From: Pantoea sp.
Lineage (GTDB): Bacteria; Pseudomonadota; Gammaproteobacteria; Enterobacterales; Enterobacteriaceae
Direction: 5' to 3'
Assembly: GCF_028283705.1 (NCBI RefSeq)
Contig: NZ_JAPWKD010000002.1
Span: 124,001-188,000, forward strand
Length of the DNA: 64,000 nucleotides
Shown here: positions 50,453-63,890 of the stretch, in pieces
Position numbering within the stretch: the first letter of the stretch is position 1
Layout of the letters: each line of letters starts with the position of its first letter
Made by a program: the position numbers and the translations under genes
Notes under the pieces: model-generated
Database searches by the model: none
Told to the model about the DNA's origin: nothing
The model's input: the letters and a program-made list of their open reading frames with translations, nothing else

Positions 50453-50467
50453 AAATACAGCGGAAGA

Positions 50468-51775
<1,308 letters not shown>

Positions 51776-51853
51776 TTAAGGTTGATTGAACGAATGAAGG
51801 GATGCATCCCTCTGGAATGCATTGAATTCCTTGCTCACCTTACCGTAACGTCT

Positions 51854-53203
51854 TTAGGAGCGGTAGCGTTTTATCGGGCTATTTTGATCCTGTTCAGCCA
51901 GCCAGGCGAGTTTTTCGCCAATTTTCCCTTCAAGCCCACGGTTGGTGGGATGATAGTAGCGTGTTTGTGCCATTTCCGGTGGGAAGTAAACTTCACCTGC
52001 GGCGAACGCATTCGGTTCGTCATGGGCGTAGCGATACTCTTTACCCAGCCCCATCTCTTTCATCAGCCTGGTGGGTGCGTTGCGCAGATGCTCAGGAACA
52101 TCGTAATCAGGGAACTCACGCGCATCATGCATCGCCGCTTTGAAGGCGGTATAGACAGCATTACTTTTGGGCGCACTCGCCAGATAAACAATGGCCTGGG
52201 CGATGGCCCGCTCGCCTTCGGCTGGTCCTACGCGGGTAAAACAATCCCAGGCAGCAATCGCCACTTGCATCCCTCGTGGATCGGCATTACCGACATCCTC
52301 TGAGGCGATCGCCAGCAGGCGACGCGCCACATACAGCGGATCACCACCGGCGGTGATAATCCGCGCATACCAATACAATGCCGCATCCGGCGCGGAACCC
52401 CGTACCGACTTATGCAAGGCGGAAATCAGATCATAAAAACGGTCGCCTTTATTATCAAAGCGCGCAGCCCGCTCACCCGAGACCTCATTAAGTAGCTGTG
52501 GCGTCAGCTCGCGTTGGCCCTGAGCATTGATCTCCGCCATATCGGACATCATCTCCAGCGTGTTCAGAGCCCGACGTGCATCACCATTCACCAGCTCGGC
52601 AATCATGCGCCGGGTATTGTCCGGCAGCAAAATGTCGCTGTTGCCATAGCCTCGTTCCTTGTCCTGCATTGCCTGCTGCAGAACCTGCTCAATATCCGCC
52701 GTGGTTAACGATTTCAGCAGATAAACACGCGCCCGCGACAGCAGCGCCGAGTTCAGTTCAAACGATGGGTTTTCCGTGGTGGCACCAATAAAGGTGATGG
52801 TGCCATCTTCGATATGCGGTAAAAACGCATCCTGCTGGCTTTTATTAAAGCGATGCACCTCATCCACGAACAGGATAGTGCGACGACCGACCTGACGATT
52901 TTGCCGGGCACGTTCAATCGCTTCGCGAATCTCTTTCACCCCGGAGGTCACCGCAGAGATACGCTCGACATCGGCTTTGCCGTAATGTCCGATAATCTCT
53001 GCCAGTGTCGTTTTCCCCGTCCCTGGCGGCCCCCACAGAATCATCGAATGCAGATGGCCCGCTTCAATCGCGCGCGGCAGCGGTTTACCGGGTGCCAGTA
53101 AATGTTGCTGACCGATGTATTGCTGCAACGTCACCGGCCGCATACGCGCGGCCAGTGGCTGAAATTCATTACTGGAGGAGAAATCCAGGGAAAGGTTACT
53201 CAC
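51854..53203 (-). CDS. rarA: Replication-associated recombination protein A (AAA+ ATPase)
   Basis: Clamp-loader-like ATPase (MgsA) acting at stalled replication forks; related to eukaryotic WRNIP1. 449 residues (E. coli 447). The start codon is GTG at 53203 ([20 protein letters not shown]), with GAGG five bases upstream, seven bases after the lolA stop. Walker [10 protein letters not shown] (58-66), Walker [17 protein letters not shown], sensor 1 [33 protein letters not shown], and the tetramerisation/C-terminal domain ending [18 protein letters not shown]. Co-transcribed with lolA. Confidence 0.96.
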   Translation of the reverse strand: MSNLSLDFSSSNEFQPLAARMRPVTLQQYIGQQHLLAPGKPLPRAIEAGHLHSMILWGPPGTGKTTLAEIIGHYGKADVERISAVTSGVKEIREAIERARQNRQVGRRTILFVDEVHRFNKSQQDAFLPHIEDGTITFIGATTENPSFELNSALLSRARVYLLKSLTTADIEQVLQQAMQDKERGYGNSDILLPDNTRRMIAELVNGDARRALNTLEMMSDMAEINAQGQRELTPQLLNEVSGERAARFDNKGDRFYDLISALHKSVRGSAPDAALYWYARIITAGGDPLYVARRLLAIASEDVGNADPRGMQVAIAAWDCFTRVGPAEGERAIAQAIVYLASAPKSNAVYTAFKAAMHDAREFPDYDVPEHLRNAPTRLMKEMGLGKEYRYAHDEPNAFAAGEVYFPPEMAQTRYYHPTNRGLEGKIGEKLAWLAEQDQNSPIKRYRS

Positions 53204-53210
53204 CGTGACC

Positions 53211-53822
53211 TCACTGACGTTGATCGTCTACCGTTACCCCTTTAGGCGGCGTAAAGGTGAATTTGTCCGGGCTGATAGCACCATTGGTCTGGCTTTTGAG
53301 CTGATAGCTGCTGCGCTGGCCATCCTGCTCAATCGCGCTGAACTGATTAATAGTGCCTGACGGCGTTACCGTAATGGTGAATTGCTTGAGATTACCGTCG
53401 CTGCTTTTTGGCGTCAGCTCAAAATTATCGCCCTGCTGCTTAATGTTATATTGCTTCCAGTCACTCGGCTGGTTACGGGCAATCAGCATAAACGGCGTGT
53501 TGCTGGTGGCATTCTTCAACCAGCTGGCACTGACCTGTTCCACAAAGGGATTATAGAACCACAGCGTTTTACCATCGGAAATGATCACGCTCTCATCCGG
53601 AGCCGTCATATGCCAGTTAAACAGGCTCGGACGTTTGACCCACAGTTCGCCTTCTCCATCCTGCACATTCGCACCGCTACCATCGGTGACTTTCTGGCTG
53701 AAACTGGCATGGAAGCTGCTCACTTTATTCAGACGCTGCTGCAAATCACTGGACGCATCCGCCAGCACGGAAGCAGAAAGAAAAGAGGCCAGCAGACCAC
53801 AGGCAATAACGCGTAATTTCAT
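53211..53822 (-). CDS. lolA: Outer-membrane lipoprotein carrier protein LolA
   Basis: Periplasmic chaperone that carries lipoproteins from LolCDE to LolB. 203 residues from the ATG at 53822 ([20 protein letters not shown]), the same length as E. coli; in-frame ATGs at 53843 and 53882 are possible but not needed. Signal peptide cleaved near [29 protein letters not shown] N-terminus, [33 protein letters not shown], and [17 protein letters not shown] are the conserved hydrophobic-cavity segments. Seven bases before rarA; 174 bp downstream of ftsK. Confidence 0.97.
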   Translation of the reverse strand: MKLRVIACGLLASFLSASVLADASSDLQQRLNKVSSFHASFSQKVTDGSGANVQDGEGELWVKRPSLFNWHMTAPDESVIISDGKTLWFYNPFVEQVSASWLKNATSNTPFMLIARNQPSDWKQYNIKQQGDNFELTPKSSDGNLKQFTITVTPSGTINQFSAIEQDGQRSSYQLKSQTNGAISPDKFTFTPPKGVTVDDQRQ

Positions 53823-53950
53823 CTGATTCGATTCCTTATTCATTGTTTCCCGACACTTACTGCATAAACGTAGTTGCCGCACTGTCTGTTCGACAGGAGA
53901 AAAAGCCGAAAACTCCCGTTGATATGGGGATCGACTGCCAGATAAACAAT

Positions 53951-53970
53951 GGGCCAGTAAATACTGGCCC
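53951..53970 (-). terminator. Perfect inverted repeat after ftsK
   Basis: GGGCCAGTA-(two bases)-TACTGGCCC, 27 bp after the ftsK stop; on the minus strand ATTGTTTATC follows. Likely ends ftsK mRNA before lolA, though the T-run is broken. Confidence 0.55.
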
Positions 53971-53996
53971 GGGATTAACGCTGGTACTGCATCGGG

Positions 53997-56900
53997 TTAC
54001 ATCTCATGCGGTGGTGGCGACAGCACCTCACGGTTACCGTTATGTCCAGGTTCGGACACAATGCCCTGCGCTTCCATCTGTTCGATAATGCGCGCAGCAC
54101 GGTTATAACCGATACGGAACTGGCGCTGGACACCCGAGATCGAGGCACGGCGTTTCTCCACCACAAAAGCCACCGCCTGATCGAACAGCGGATCCAGCTC
54201 TTCGTCACCTTCCAGACCAGCCCCACCACCTTCACTCTCTTCGCCCGCGGTAATGCTATCGATATACTGCGGTCGTCCACGCGCTTTCCAGTCCTGCACG
54301 ACAGCATGCACTTCCTGGTCGCGCACAAACGCGCCGTGGACACGCATCGGCAGCGACGAGTTAGGCGGCATATACAGCATGTCACCCATCCCCAGCAGCG
54401 ATTCTGCACCGCCCTGATCGAGGATGGTACGCGAGTCAATTTTACTCGATACGGTAAAGGCGATACGTGTCGGGATGTTAGCTTTGATTAACCCGGTAAT
54501 CACATCCACCGACGGACGCTGGGTTGCCAGCACTAAGTGGATGCCTGCCGCACGCGCTTTCTGAGCCAGACGGGCGATCAGTTCTTCCACTTTCTTGCCA
54601 ACCGCCATCATCAGGTCAGCAAATTCATCGACCATCACCACGATGTAAGGCAGTTTTTCCAGAACCGGAGGCGTGATATCCATGCTGTCGCCCGGTTTCC
54701 AGAACGGATCGGGAATCGGACGCCCCATCGCTTCAGCCTGCTCGACTTTTTCGTTGTAACCGGCAAGGTTACGCACGCCAAGCGCCGACATCAGCTTATA
54801 ACGCCGTTCCATCTCACCCACACTCCAGCGCAGCGCATTGGCGGCGTCTTTCATGTCGGTGACCACTTCCGTCAGCAGATGTGGAATACCTTCGTATACG
54901 GAAAGCTCCAGCATTTTCGGGTCGATCATGATAAAGCGCACTTCTTCTGGCGTGGCTTTATACAGCATGCTGATGATCATGGCGTTAACGCCGACGGATT
55001 TACCCGAACCGGTAGTACCGGCTACCAGCAAATGCGGCATTTTAGCCAGATCGGCCACCACCGGCTGGCCGGCAATGTCTTTCCCCAACACCACCGCCAG
55101 TGGCGAAGGATTGTCGCGGAATTTGGCACAATCCAGCACTTCGCGCAGATAAACCGTCTGACGATGTTTGTTCGGCAGTTCCAGACCCACATAGGGCTTG
55201 CCAGGAATCACTTCCACCACACGCACTGCCACAGCGGAAAGCGAACGGGCCAGATCGCGCGACAAGTTGGAGATACGCGCGGCTTTAACGCCCGGTGCCA
55301 GATCCAGTTCAAAACGGGTGATAACCGGGCCAGGAGAGATCCCCACCACTTCCGCTTTGACGCGATAATCGGCCAGACGGGCTTCCACCAGGCGCGCCGT
55401 CTGTTCCAGCGCAAACATATCCACCGGCTCCTCTTCCGCTGGCGGCTGCGTCAGCAGATCGAGGGTCGGCAGCGGCGTAGAAGGACGCTCCAGCGGCTGT
55501 TCATGGCGAACCAGGAACGGATGGAACAAGCTATCCTGCACCGGTTTCGCGGGTTTTTCTTCCACAGTGGGTTCAGGCTCAGCAGCGGACCACGGGCTGC
55601 TTTCCTCATCAAAGGAAGTCTCCACCTGTGGCTGCGGCGCAACCGGTTGTTGCCACTGTGTGGGCGCAGGAACTTCGGGTTCCGGTGTCGCCGCGATGGT
55701 GAACAACGGCTCAGTTGGGCTGTCATCCACCAGATCTTTCATCGGTGAGAAATCAAACGCTGACGAGGTATCGAGGTTAAATACCGGTCCGTCATCAGGC
55801 TCAGGCGCTTTTTCTTCCCCATAACGCTGTTGCTGCTGCTCAGCAAACTGGCGCGCCAGCTGTGCCTGTTGCAACGCTTCTTCGTCTTCCGCTGCGGCTT
55901 CCGTGTGCCAGCTTTCGCCATAACGCTGCTGTTGCTGCGACTGGAAAGCATCACGCAACTGCGCCTGCTGCAAAGCTTCTGCATCATCAGCCGCAAGCTG
56001 ATCCAGCACAGGTGACGACACCGGCTGCTCTGTCTCTCTGGCTTTCTCTTCCGCCATCCGCTGCGACGGCAGTTTGATACCATAGGATGCCAGTTCACGT
56101 CGTGTCGGCAGTTTCACCGGATTCGGACGAGGCAGTTCCGGGCCAATACCCTGTTTAACCTGCGGATTGTAATCACGCTCCGGCACCACATCGAACGCTG
56201 GCATGTAAGGCGCACTGGATGATGCGGCCTTGACCGCTCCGGCAGCCAGGGCGGCGCTGGCCGTGGTGTTCAGCGCTGACGGGACCTGCGCAGCATCCTG
56301 CCAGTTACCCATCTGTGGACCATCATCGTCATCCACCGGGGAGAATGCGGGTGTCTCAGCAGGAACCTCAAACCGATACAACGGCGGCTGAGGTGCTGCA
56401 ACGGGGACGACCGGAGCAGGCTGCGTCGGCTGCACGGGTTGCGTCACAGGCTGCGGCGCAGCTGTTTCTGCTGGCTGGAGCGGAGCCGCTGGCGCAACCT
56501 GCGGCTCCTGCAAAGCGGCTTCACTGCTCACGGCAATGGCGGCAGCCGTCGCGGCACTGGCTTTCGCCAGCAACGGATCATCCTGCACATCGGCCAGTGG
56601 CGCTTCATTCACCTTACGGGGTTTAGCCAGCAGAACATCATCGTCATCAGACGCAGCGGCACGCAGCGGGGGAACAACGTCATCCGCCTGCTGATGTTCA
56701 TCTTCGTCCTCATACTCATCATCTTCCTGCCAGGGTTCATCATGACGGGAGCGATTGCTGGCAAACGTCAGCACCCCCATCACCACGCCACCAATTCTTT
56801 CGGCAATCGTCAGCCATGACCATCCGGTATAGAGCGTAATGCCCGCAGCCCACACGCACAGCAGCGTTAAGGTGCCGCCTGCCGAGCTGAACCAGGGCGC

Positions 56901-57362
56901 CATGGCGTTGCTGATCAGACTGCCGATCACGCCACCGGAGGCGAAATACCAGATATCGTCAGCATTTAGTGCCGCCAGACCACAGGTGGTGACCACCAGC
57001 GCCAGCACGCCAATCAGACGTAGCCCAACGGCAAAGTAGTCGATGTAGTCGTGGCGATCGCGCTGGCGGAAGGTTATCCAGCATAAGCCGATGATCACCG
57101 GAGGAATGGCATAGGCCATCACGCCGAAGATAAACAGCAAGGTATCAGCCAGCCATGCCCCCACGCTGCCACCCAAATTATGGATAGGCTCGTGCCAGGC
57201 CGTCTGCGACCAACTGGGATCGGAAGGGTTAAAACTGACCAAAGAAACCATCAGATAGATGGCGAACAAGGCCACAAGGATGAGCAACGCTTCAAGCAGC
57301 CGACGTCCGCTGCTCAGCGGTTGTAATGAAACGTCTTTGTCTTCTGTATATTCCTGGCTCAA
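53997..57362 (-). CDS. ftsK: DNA translocase FtsK
   Basis: Septal motor that pumps chromosome termini and triggers XerCD at dif, and helps assemble the divisome. 1121 residues, about 200 fewer than E. coli (1329). The start codon is TTG at 57362 ([20 protein letters not shown]). N-terminal domain with four membrane spans (about 20-190); a long Pro/Gln/Ala-rich linker (about 200-640) with two copies of EALQQAQL...QQQQRYGE (about 461-481 and 493-515); RecA-like motor with Walker [11 protein letters not shown] near residue 780 and DEFADLMM; C-terminal winged-helix gamma domain ([20 protein letters not shown]) that reads KOPS. The shortening is all in the linker. Downstream of lrp, as in E. coli. 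Confidence 0.97.
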   Translation of the reverse strand: MSQEYTEDKDVSLQPLSSGRRLLEALLILVALFAIYLMVSLVSFNPSDPSWSQTAWHEPIHNLGGSVGAWLADTLLFIFGVMAYAIPPVIIGLCWITFRQRDRHDYIDYFAVGLRLIGVLALVVTTCGLAALNADDIWYFASGGVIGSLISNAMAPWFSSAGGTLTLLCVWAAGITLYTGWSWLTIAERIGGVVMGVLTFASNRSRHDEPWQEDDEYEDEDEHQQADDVVPPLRAAASDDDDVLLAKPRKVNEAPLADVQDDPLLAKASAATAAAIAVSSEAALQEPQVAPAAPLQPAETAAPQPVTQPVQPTQPAPVVPVAAPQPPLYRFEVPAETPAFSPVDDDDGPQMGNWQDAAQVPSALNTTASAALAAGAVKAASSSAPYMPAFDVVPERDYNPQVKQGIGPELPRPNPVKLPTRRELASYGIKLPSQRMAEEKARETEQPVSSPVLDQLAADDAEALQQAQLRDAFQSQQQQRYGESWHTEAAAEDEEALQQAQLARQFAEQQQQRYGEEKAPEPDDGPVFNLDTSSAFDFSPMKDLVDDSPTEPLFTIAATPEPEVPAPTQWQQPVAPQPQVETSFDEESSPWSAAEPEPTVEEKPAKPVQDSLFHPFLVRHEQPLERPSTPLPTLDLLTQPPAEEEPVDMFALEQTARLVEARLADYRVKAEVVGISPGPVITRFELDLAPGVKAARISNLSRDLARSLSAVAVRVVEVIPGKPYVGLELPNKHRQTVYLREVLDCAKFRDNPSPLAVVLGKDIAGQPVVADLAKMPHLLVAGTTGSGKSVGVNAMIISMLYKATPEEVRFIMIDPKMLELSVYEGIPHLLTEVVTDMKDAANALRWSVGEMERRYKLMSALGVRNLAGYNEKVEQAEAMGRPIPDPFWKPGDSMDITPPVLEKLPYIVVMVDEFADLMMAVGKKVEELIARLAQKARAAGIHLVLATQRPSVDVITGLIKANIPTRIAFTVSSKIDSRTILDQGGAESLLGMGDMLYMPPNSSLPMRVHGAFVRDQEVHAVVQDWKARGRPQYIDSITAGEESEGGGAGLEGDEELDPLFDQAVAFVVEKRRASISGVQRQFRIGYNRAARIIEQMEAQGIVSEPGHNGNREVLSPPPHEM

Positions 57363-57398
57363 GAGAACTCTCCAGGTGCCTGTAAATTAAGAAGGCAA

Positions 57399-57422
57399 CA
57401 GCGTCGGGCACGCCCGACGCTG
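57399..57422 (-). terminator. Hairpin between lrp and ftsK
   Basis: CAGCGTCGGGC / GCCCGACGCTG with a short loop, followed on the minus strand by TTGCCTTCTT. Strong stem with a modest T-run, placed 60 bp after the lrp stop. Confidence 0.6.
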
Positions 57423-57481
57423 GTCCTGTATGAATTCACAGGAGTGTACCGAAATCCTGCAAGTTTTGCACCTGCCCTGCG

Positions 57482-57976
57482 TTAACGGGTTTTGATCACC
57501 AGACGATTGCTCTGTTTGACCTCTTCCATTACCACATAGGTGCGGGTGTCGTTCACGCCTGGCAGGCGCAGCAAGGTTTCGCCCAACAGTTTACGATACG
57601 CTGACATATCCGGCACACGGGTTTTCAGCAGATAGTCAAAGTCACCGGAAACGAGGTGACACTCTTGAGTTTCCTCAAGTTTTTGCACGGCGGCGTTAAA
57701 TTGCTCAAACACATCGGGCGCACCACGATTCAGAGTAATCTCAACAAACACCAGCAGTGAAGCATCGAGATAATGCGGGTTGAGCTGTGCAGTATAACCA
57801 AGAATGAAACCCTGACGTTCCAGGCGGCGAACACGCTCAAGACACGGCGTCGGCGATAAGCCCACACGTTTCGAAAGCTCAACATTGGAAATACGACCAT
57901 CCTTTTGCAATTCGTTGAGGATGTTGCGGTCGATTCGGTCCAGATCTTTTCCGGGGCGCTTCTTATTGTCTACCAT
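57482..57976 (-). CDS. lrp: Leucine-responsive regulatory protein
   Basis: Global feast/famine regulator; binds DNA as octamer/hexadecamer and answers to leucine. 164 residues, nearly identical to E. coli. N-terminal winged helix-turn-helix: RNILNELQKDGRISNVELSK and VGLSPTPCLERVRRLERQGF. C-terminal RAM effector domain: LVFVEITLNRGAPDVFEQFN, VSGDFDYLLKTRVPDM and DTRTYVVMEEVKQSNRLVIK. A long upstream region without genes fits a long untranslated leader, known in E. coli. ftsK follows after a hairpin; trxB is divergent. Confidence 0.98.
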   Translation of the reverse strand: MVDNKKRPGKDLDRIDRNILNELQKDGRISNVELSKRVGLSPTPCLERVRRLERQGFILGYTAQLNPHYLDASLLVFVEITLNRGAPDVFEQFNAAVQKLEETQECHLVSGDFDYLLKTRVPDMSAYRKLLGETLLRLPGVNDTRTYVVMEEVKQSNRLVIKTR

Positions 57977-59465
<1,489 letters not shown>

Positions 59466-59495
59466 GTTGTTAATAACTTGATCATAATTGCCGGA

Positions 59496-59522
59496 GGCGA
59501 CCTGTTTTGGTCGCCTTTTTTA
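59496..59522 (+). terminator. Rho-independent terminator of trxB
   Basis: GGCGACC-TGTTTT-GGTCGCC followed by six T residues, 30 bp after the trxB stop. Confidence 0.93.
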
Positions 59523-59610
59523 TTACCTGCGTGCTACAGTTCATGCGCCTGACCTTGCAGAGGTTTTCCCCTCTCCACGGCTTCTTATCTGGATCATCGA
59601 ACGGCTTCGC

Positions 59611-61377
59611 ATGAACAAATCGCGACAACAGGAACTTATCCGCTGGCTTCGCCAGCAACGTCATCACGGTGCACGCAGCCTGCGTCTGGTTTCTCTGCTG
59701 GGCTTTGCCAGCGCCCTGGTGATCATTGCCCAGGCATGGCTGCTCGCCACGCTGTTACAGGCGCTGATCATCACTCATCTACCCCGCGCTGAACTTATCA
59801 GCCAGTTTGCCCTGCTGCTGCTGTGTTTTGTACTGCGCGCCGCACTGAACTATGGCCGTGAGATGGCTGGTCAGCGCGCGGGGATGGCGATCCGCCGGGC
59901 GCTGCGGCAGCAAGTGCTGGACCGACTGAATGCGCTGGGTCCGGCCTGGATTCAGGGTAAACCCGCCGGCAGCTGGGCGACGCTACTGCTGGAGCAGATT
60001 GAGGAGATGCAGGAATATTACGCCCGCTATCTGCCGCAAATGTCGCTGGCGGTTTTTATTCCCTGCGCCATTCTGGTGGCGATTTTCCCGATTAACTGGG
60101 CAGCCGGATTGATTTTGCTGGTCACCGCCCCACTCATTCCGCTGTTTATGGCGATGGTCGGTATGGGCGCTGCCGATGCCAACCGACGTAATTTCCTCGC
60201 GCTGGCCAGACTCAGCGGGGATTTTTACGATCGCCTGCGTGGCCGCGAGACGCTGCGCCTGTTTGATCGTGCCAGTGCCGAACAACAGGCCATCAGCCGT
60301 ACCACCACCGATTTTCGTCAACGCACCATGGAGGTGTTACGTCTGGCCTTCCTCTCGTCAGCGGTGCTGGAGTTTTTCGCTTCACTGGCGATTGCCGTAG
60401 TGGCGGTGTATTTCGGCTTCTCCTACCTTGGCGAGCTGAATTTTGGTCATTACCACAGCGGCGTCACGTTGTTTGCCGGTTTCCTTGCATTAATCCTCGC
60501 CCCGGAATTCTTCCAGCCACTGCGTGATTTAGGCACCTTTTACCATGCCAAAGCCCAGGCCGTGGGCGGGGCAGATGCACTGGATCGTTTTCTTCAGGAC
60601 AGCCCCGACACACCCGCATCAGCAGGCGCAGTAGTCACGTTTTCCGCGCCTCTTGAGCTGGAAGCCAGCGATCTGGTGGTGATGACCGCCCGCGGCGAAG
60701 CGCTATCTCAGCCGCTGACCTTCCGCCTCGCAGCAGGAAAACGCGTGGCGCTGGTAGGGCAAAGTGGCGCGGGCAAAACTGCCCTGATGAATGTGTTGCT
60801 CGGCTTTCTGCCTTATGCGGGATCGCTGAAAATCAACGGTACGGAGTTGCGTGACATCGATCGCGCCAGCTGGCAGCAACAACTGGCCTGGGTGGGGCAA
60901 AACCCGCACTTACCTGCTGCCACTCTGCGTGAAAACGTGTTGATGGGACGCAGCGTCACTGAGGCAGAGCTGGAGCGCACGCTGGATGATGCTGGCGTCG
61001 CGGAATTTCTGCCACGGCTGCCCCAGGGGCTGGATACGCCTCTCGGTGATAGCGCGACAGGCTTATCCGTCGGCCAGGCTCAGCGTGTGGCGGTGGCCCG
61101 TGCGCTGCTGAAACCGGCGCAACTGCTGTTGCTGGATGAGCCGGGATCAGGACTGGATAGTCAGAGCGAACAACGGGTGATGGCGGCCCTGAAACAAGCC
61201 GCGACACGACAAACCACCCTGATGATTACCCATCAGCTCAGCGACCTCGCCAGCTGGGATGAAATCTGGGTGATGCAAAACGGTCAGTTGGTGCAGCAAG
61301 GTCACTGGCAACAGCTGCATCAGCAGGAAGGGCCATTACGCGAGATGGTGCAGCATCGTCAGAAGGAGATTGCCTGA
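59611..61377 (+). CDS. cydD: CydDC ABC exporter subunit CydD
   Basis: Half of the heterodimeric CydDC transporter needed for cytochrome bd assembly; reported to export cysteine and glutathione and, from newer structural work, to move heme. 588 residues, as in E. coli, from ATG 59611 (MNKSRQQELIRWLRQQRHHG). Six-helix membrane domain, then the ATPase domain: Walker A GQSGAGKT (383-390), signature LSVGQAQR (a known CydD variant of LSGGQ), Walker B LLLLDEPGSGLD, switch histidine in MITHQLSDLA. Weak ribosome site before the ATG. Its stop shares one base with the cydC start (TGATG). Confidence 0.96.
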   Translation: MNKSRQQELIRWLRQQRHHGARSLRLVSLLGFASALVIIAQAWLLATLLQALIITHLPRAELISQFALLLLCFVLRAALNYGREMAGQRAGMAIRRALRQQVLDRLNALGPAWIQGKPAGSWATLLLEQIEEMQEYYARYLPQMSLAVFIPCAILVAIFPINWAAGLILLVTAPLIPLFMAMVGMGAADANRRNFLALARLSGDFYDRLRGRETLRLFDRASAEQQAISRTTTDFRQRTMEVLRLAFLSSAVLEFFASLAIAVVAVYFGFSYLGELNFGHYHSGVTLFAGFLALILAPEFFQPLRDLGTFYHAKAQAVGGADALDRFLQDSPDTPASAGAVVTFSAPLELEASDLVVMTARGEALSQPLTFRLAAGKRVALVGQSGAGKTALMNVLLGFLPYAGSLKINGTELRDIDRASWQQQLAWVGQNPHLPAATLRENVLMGRSVTEAELERTLDDAGVAEFLPRLPQGLDTPLGDSATGLSVGQAQRVAVARALLKPAQLLLLDEPGSGLDSQSEQRVMAALKQAATRQTTLMITHQLSDLASWDEIWVMQNGQLVQQGHWQQLHQQEGPLREMVQHRQKEIA

Positions 61378-63107
61378 TGCATAGCCTGATGCCTTTTTTA
61401 CGTTTATGGCGACGTCATCCGTGGCGTCTTGGCCTGGGAATGGTGCTGGCGATTGCCACCCTGCTGGCGAGCATTGGTTTGCTGACCCTGTCCGGCTGGT
61501 TCCTGGCTGCCTCTTCGGTGGCGGGCGTTGCCGGTCTGTACAGCTTCAACTATATGTTACCCGCCGCCGGAGTACGAGGTGCAGCGATCATTCGCACCGC
61601 AGCGCGTTATTTCGAACGTCTGGTCAGCCACGATGCCACCTTCCGCGTGCTGCAACATTTACGCGTCTTCACCTTCAGCAAATTAATCGCGCTGGCCCCG
61701 CAACAGCTGGCGCAGTTTCGCCAGGGGGACCTGCTCAACCGTTTTGTTGGCGATGTCGATACGCTCGATCACCTTTATTTGCGCGTGATCTCACCTCTGG
61801 TGGGGGCTGCCGTGGTGATCGTTGCTGTGACCCTCGGCTTAGCCTGGCTGGATGTGCCGCTGGCGCTATTGCTTGGCGGCATCATGCTGGCAACGCTGTT
61901 AGTGATACCGCCGCTGTTCTGGCGTTTTGGCGCCAGTGCGGGCCAGCAGATCGCGCAGCATCAGGCTAACTGGCGTTTACAACTCACGAACTGGCTCACC
62001 GGACTGGCTGAACTGCAAATCTATGGCGCGGCCCCGCGCTGGCGGGCACAGCTTGACAGTGAGGAGGTCGACTGGCAACAGGCCCAGCGCAAGCAACATC
62101 GTTTGCAGGCTGTGGCGCAAAGTCTGTTGTTACTGATTACCGGTGTCACCGTGACGCTGCTGCTGTGGATTGCGGCTGCCGGTGTCGGCGGGGACAGCGC
62201 CCCAGGGGCATTTCTCGCCCTGTTCGTCTTTTGTGGCCTGGCGGCGTTTGAAGCGCTGGCTCCGGTTGCCGGGGCATTTTTGCCGCTCACGCAGGTCACC
62301 AGCGCGGCACAACGGGTGCAGGAAATTATCGATCAACCTCCGGCTATTCGTTTTCCACCAGCCAGGGTCAACACGCCAGCGGGCATTAGCCTGACGCTGG
62401 AAAATATTCAGTTCAGCTACCCGCAGCGTCCGGAAGCCGTGCTGCATAACTTTTCCCTGAGCCTGCAGACGGGTGAACACCTGGCGTTGCTTGGGCCTAC
62501 CGGATGCGGCAAATCCAGCCTGCTGGCATTGATCACCCGCGGCTGGGAGGCGCAGCAGGGTAGCATCGCGCTGAACGGGATCCCGCTGGCGAACTGGGAC
62601 GAAACCTCGCTGCGCCAGCGCATCAGCGTCGTCACACAGCGGGTTCATCTGTTCAGTCAGACGTTACGGGATAACCTGCTGCTGGCCTGCCCCGCTGCCA
62701 GTGATCAAGAACTTACCGCCGCCCTGCATCAGGTGGGGCTTAGCCATCTGGCTGAACACAGCGAGGGGCTGAATGCCTGGATGGGAGAAGGTGGTCGTCC
62801 CCTTTCCGGTGGCGAGATGCGCCGTCTGGCGATTGCACGGGCCTTGCTGCACGGTGGAGACCTCTGGCTGCTTGATGAGCCAACCGAAGGGCTGGATGCC
62901 ACCACCGAACAGCAAATTCTGATGCTGTTGCAGCAAGTCACCCAGGGGAAAACACTGATAATGGTGACACATCGCCTGAGTGGGCTGGCGCAAATGGACC
63001 GTATTTGTGTGATGGATCAGGGACAGATTATTGAATCTGGTTCTCATGACGAATTAATCTCAAAAGAAGGACGTTACTGGCGTTTCCACCAACGCTTTGC
63101 GCTATAG
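61377..63107 (+). CDS. cydC: CydDC ABC exporter subunit CydC
   Basis: Partner of CydD in the inner-membrane exporter. 576 residues (E. coli 573). Membrane domain with RLVSHDATFRVLQHLRVFTF and FRQGDLLNRFVGDVDTLDHL; ATPase domain with Walker A GPTGCGKS (373-380), full signature LSGGEMRR, Walker B LWLLDEPTEGLD and switch histidine in MVTHRLSGLA. One-base overlap with cydD ensures coupled synthesis of the heterodimer. aat follows 33 bp later. Confidence 0.96.
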   Translation: MHSLMPFLRLWRRHPWRLGLGMVLAIATLLASIGLLTLSGWFLAASSVAGVAGLYSFNYMLPAAGVRGAAIIRTAARYFERLVSHDATFRVLQHLRVFTFSKLIALAPQQLAQFRQGDLLNRFVGDVDTLDHLYLRVISPLVGAAVVIVAVTLGLAWLDVPLALLLGGIMLATLLVIPPLFWRFGASAGQQIAQHQANWRLQLTNWLTGLAELQIYGAAPRWRAQLDSEEVDWQQAQRKQHRLQAVAQSLLLLITGVTVTLLLWIAAAGVGGDSAPGAFLALFVFCGLAAFEALAPVAGAFLPLTQVTSAAQRVQEIIDQPPAIRFPPARVNTPAGISLTLENIQFSYPQRPEAVLHNFSLSLQTGEHLALLGPTGCGKSSLLALITRGWEAQQGSIALNGIPLANWDETSLRQRISVVTQRVHLFSQTLRDNLLLACPAASDQELTAALHQVGLSHLAEHSEGLNAWMGEGGRPLSGGEMRRLAIARALLHGGDLWLLDEPTEGLDATTEQQILMLLQQVTQGKTLIMVTHRLSGLAQMDRICVMDQGQIIESGSHDELISKEGRYWRFHQRFAL

Positions 63108-63140
63108 TCTTAGCGAACTGCCGTAAGGGTAATTAACGCA

Positions 63141-63833
63141 ATGAGACTGGTACAACTGTCACGCGATTCGCTGCATTTTCCGCCTCCGGAAATGGCGCTA
63201 CGTGAGCCGAACGGCTTGCTGGCGATGGGTGGAGATCTTTCCCCTGCCCGTTTGATGAATGCGTACCAGCGTGGCATTTTTCCCTGGTTCTCACCGGGCG
63301 ATCCGATTCTCTGGTGGTCGCCCGATCCCCGCGCCATTATGTTGCCGGAATCTTTCCACCTCAGTCGCAGCATGGCGCGTTTTCACCGTAGCTCCCCCTA
63401 TCGCGTCACCATGAATCAGGCGTTCGCCCAGGTACTGGAAGGCTGCGCCAGTCATCGTCAGGAAGGTACCTGGATCACTTTCGAGGTGAAGCGTGCCTGG
63501 CTGCGCTTGTATGAACTGGGCCATGCCCATTCGGTCGAGGTATGGCATGAACAACGGCTGGTTGGGGGATTATATGGTCTGGCACTGGGCCAGATTTTTT
63601 GTGGCGAGTCGATGTTTAGCCGTGAAGAAAATGCCTCAAAAACCGCGCTGTGGGTCTTCAGCCAGCACTTTCTCGGCCACAACGGACGGCTGATTGATTG
63701 CCAGGTACTCAATCCCCACACTGCCTCTTTAGGTGCAGTCGAAATTCCGCGTGTCGATTATTTGCAGTATGTACAAACACTGGCGTGGCAACCGGTTTTA
63801 CCCGGTTGCTGGCAAACACAAACCCTTTTTTGA
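63141..63833 (+). CDS. aat: Leucyl/phenylalanyl-tRNA-protein transferase
   Basis: Adds Leu or Phe from charged tRNA to proteins with N-terminal Arg or Lys, marking them for ClpS/ClpAP (N-degron pathway). 230 residues (E. coli 234). [47 protein letters not shown], and [20 protein letters not shown], whose glutamate and hydrophobic pocket hold the aminoacyl end, are all present. AAGGG about 12 bases before the ATG. Downstream lies a promoter expected to serve infA, as in E. coli. Confidence 0.97.
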   Translation: MRLVQLSRDSLHFPPPEMALREPNGLLAMGGDLSPARLMNAYQRGIFPWFSPGDPILWWSPDPRAIMLPESFHLSRSMARFHRSSPYRVTMNQAFAQVLEGCASHRQEGTWITFEVKRAWLRLYELGHAHSVEVWHEQRLVGGLYGLALGQIFCGESMFSREENASKTALWVFSQHFLGHNGRLIDCQVLNPHTASLGAVEIPRVDYLQYVQTLAWQPVLPGCWQTQTLF

Positions 63834-63850
63834 CGGCCCGCGCAGATGTT

Positions 63851-63890
63851 TTGCACACAATACGCGGCAAAAGTGATATAATAAGCGAGT
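63851..63890 (+). promoter_or_regulatory. Strong extended -10 promoter, probably for infA
   Basis: TGATATAAT (63874-63882) is an exact extended -10 (TG-N-TATAAT). A -35-like TTGCAC sits at 63851-63856, 20 bp away, longer than the optimum. In E. coli the gene after aat is infA (translation initiation factor IF-1); its coding region is not reached before 64000, so the remaining ~110 bases would be its leader. Confidence 0.65.

Noticed and set aside
54537..55748. 403-codon plus-strand frame antisense to ftsK
   Set aside because: His/Arg/Phe-rich antisense shadow; the ftsK motor domain is intact on the minus strand.
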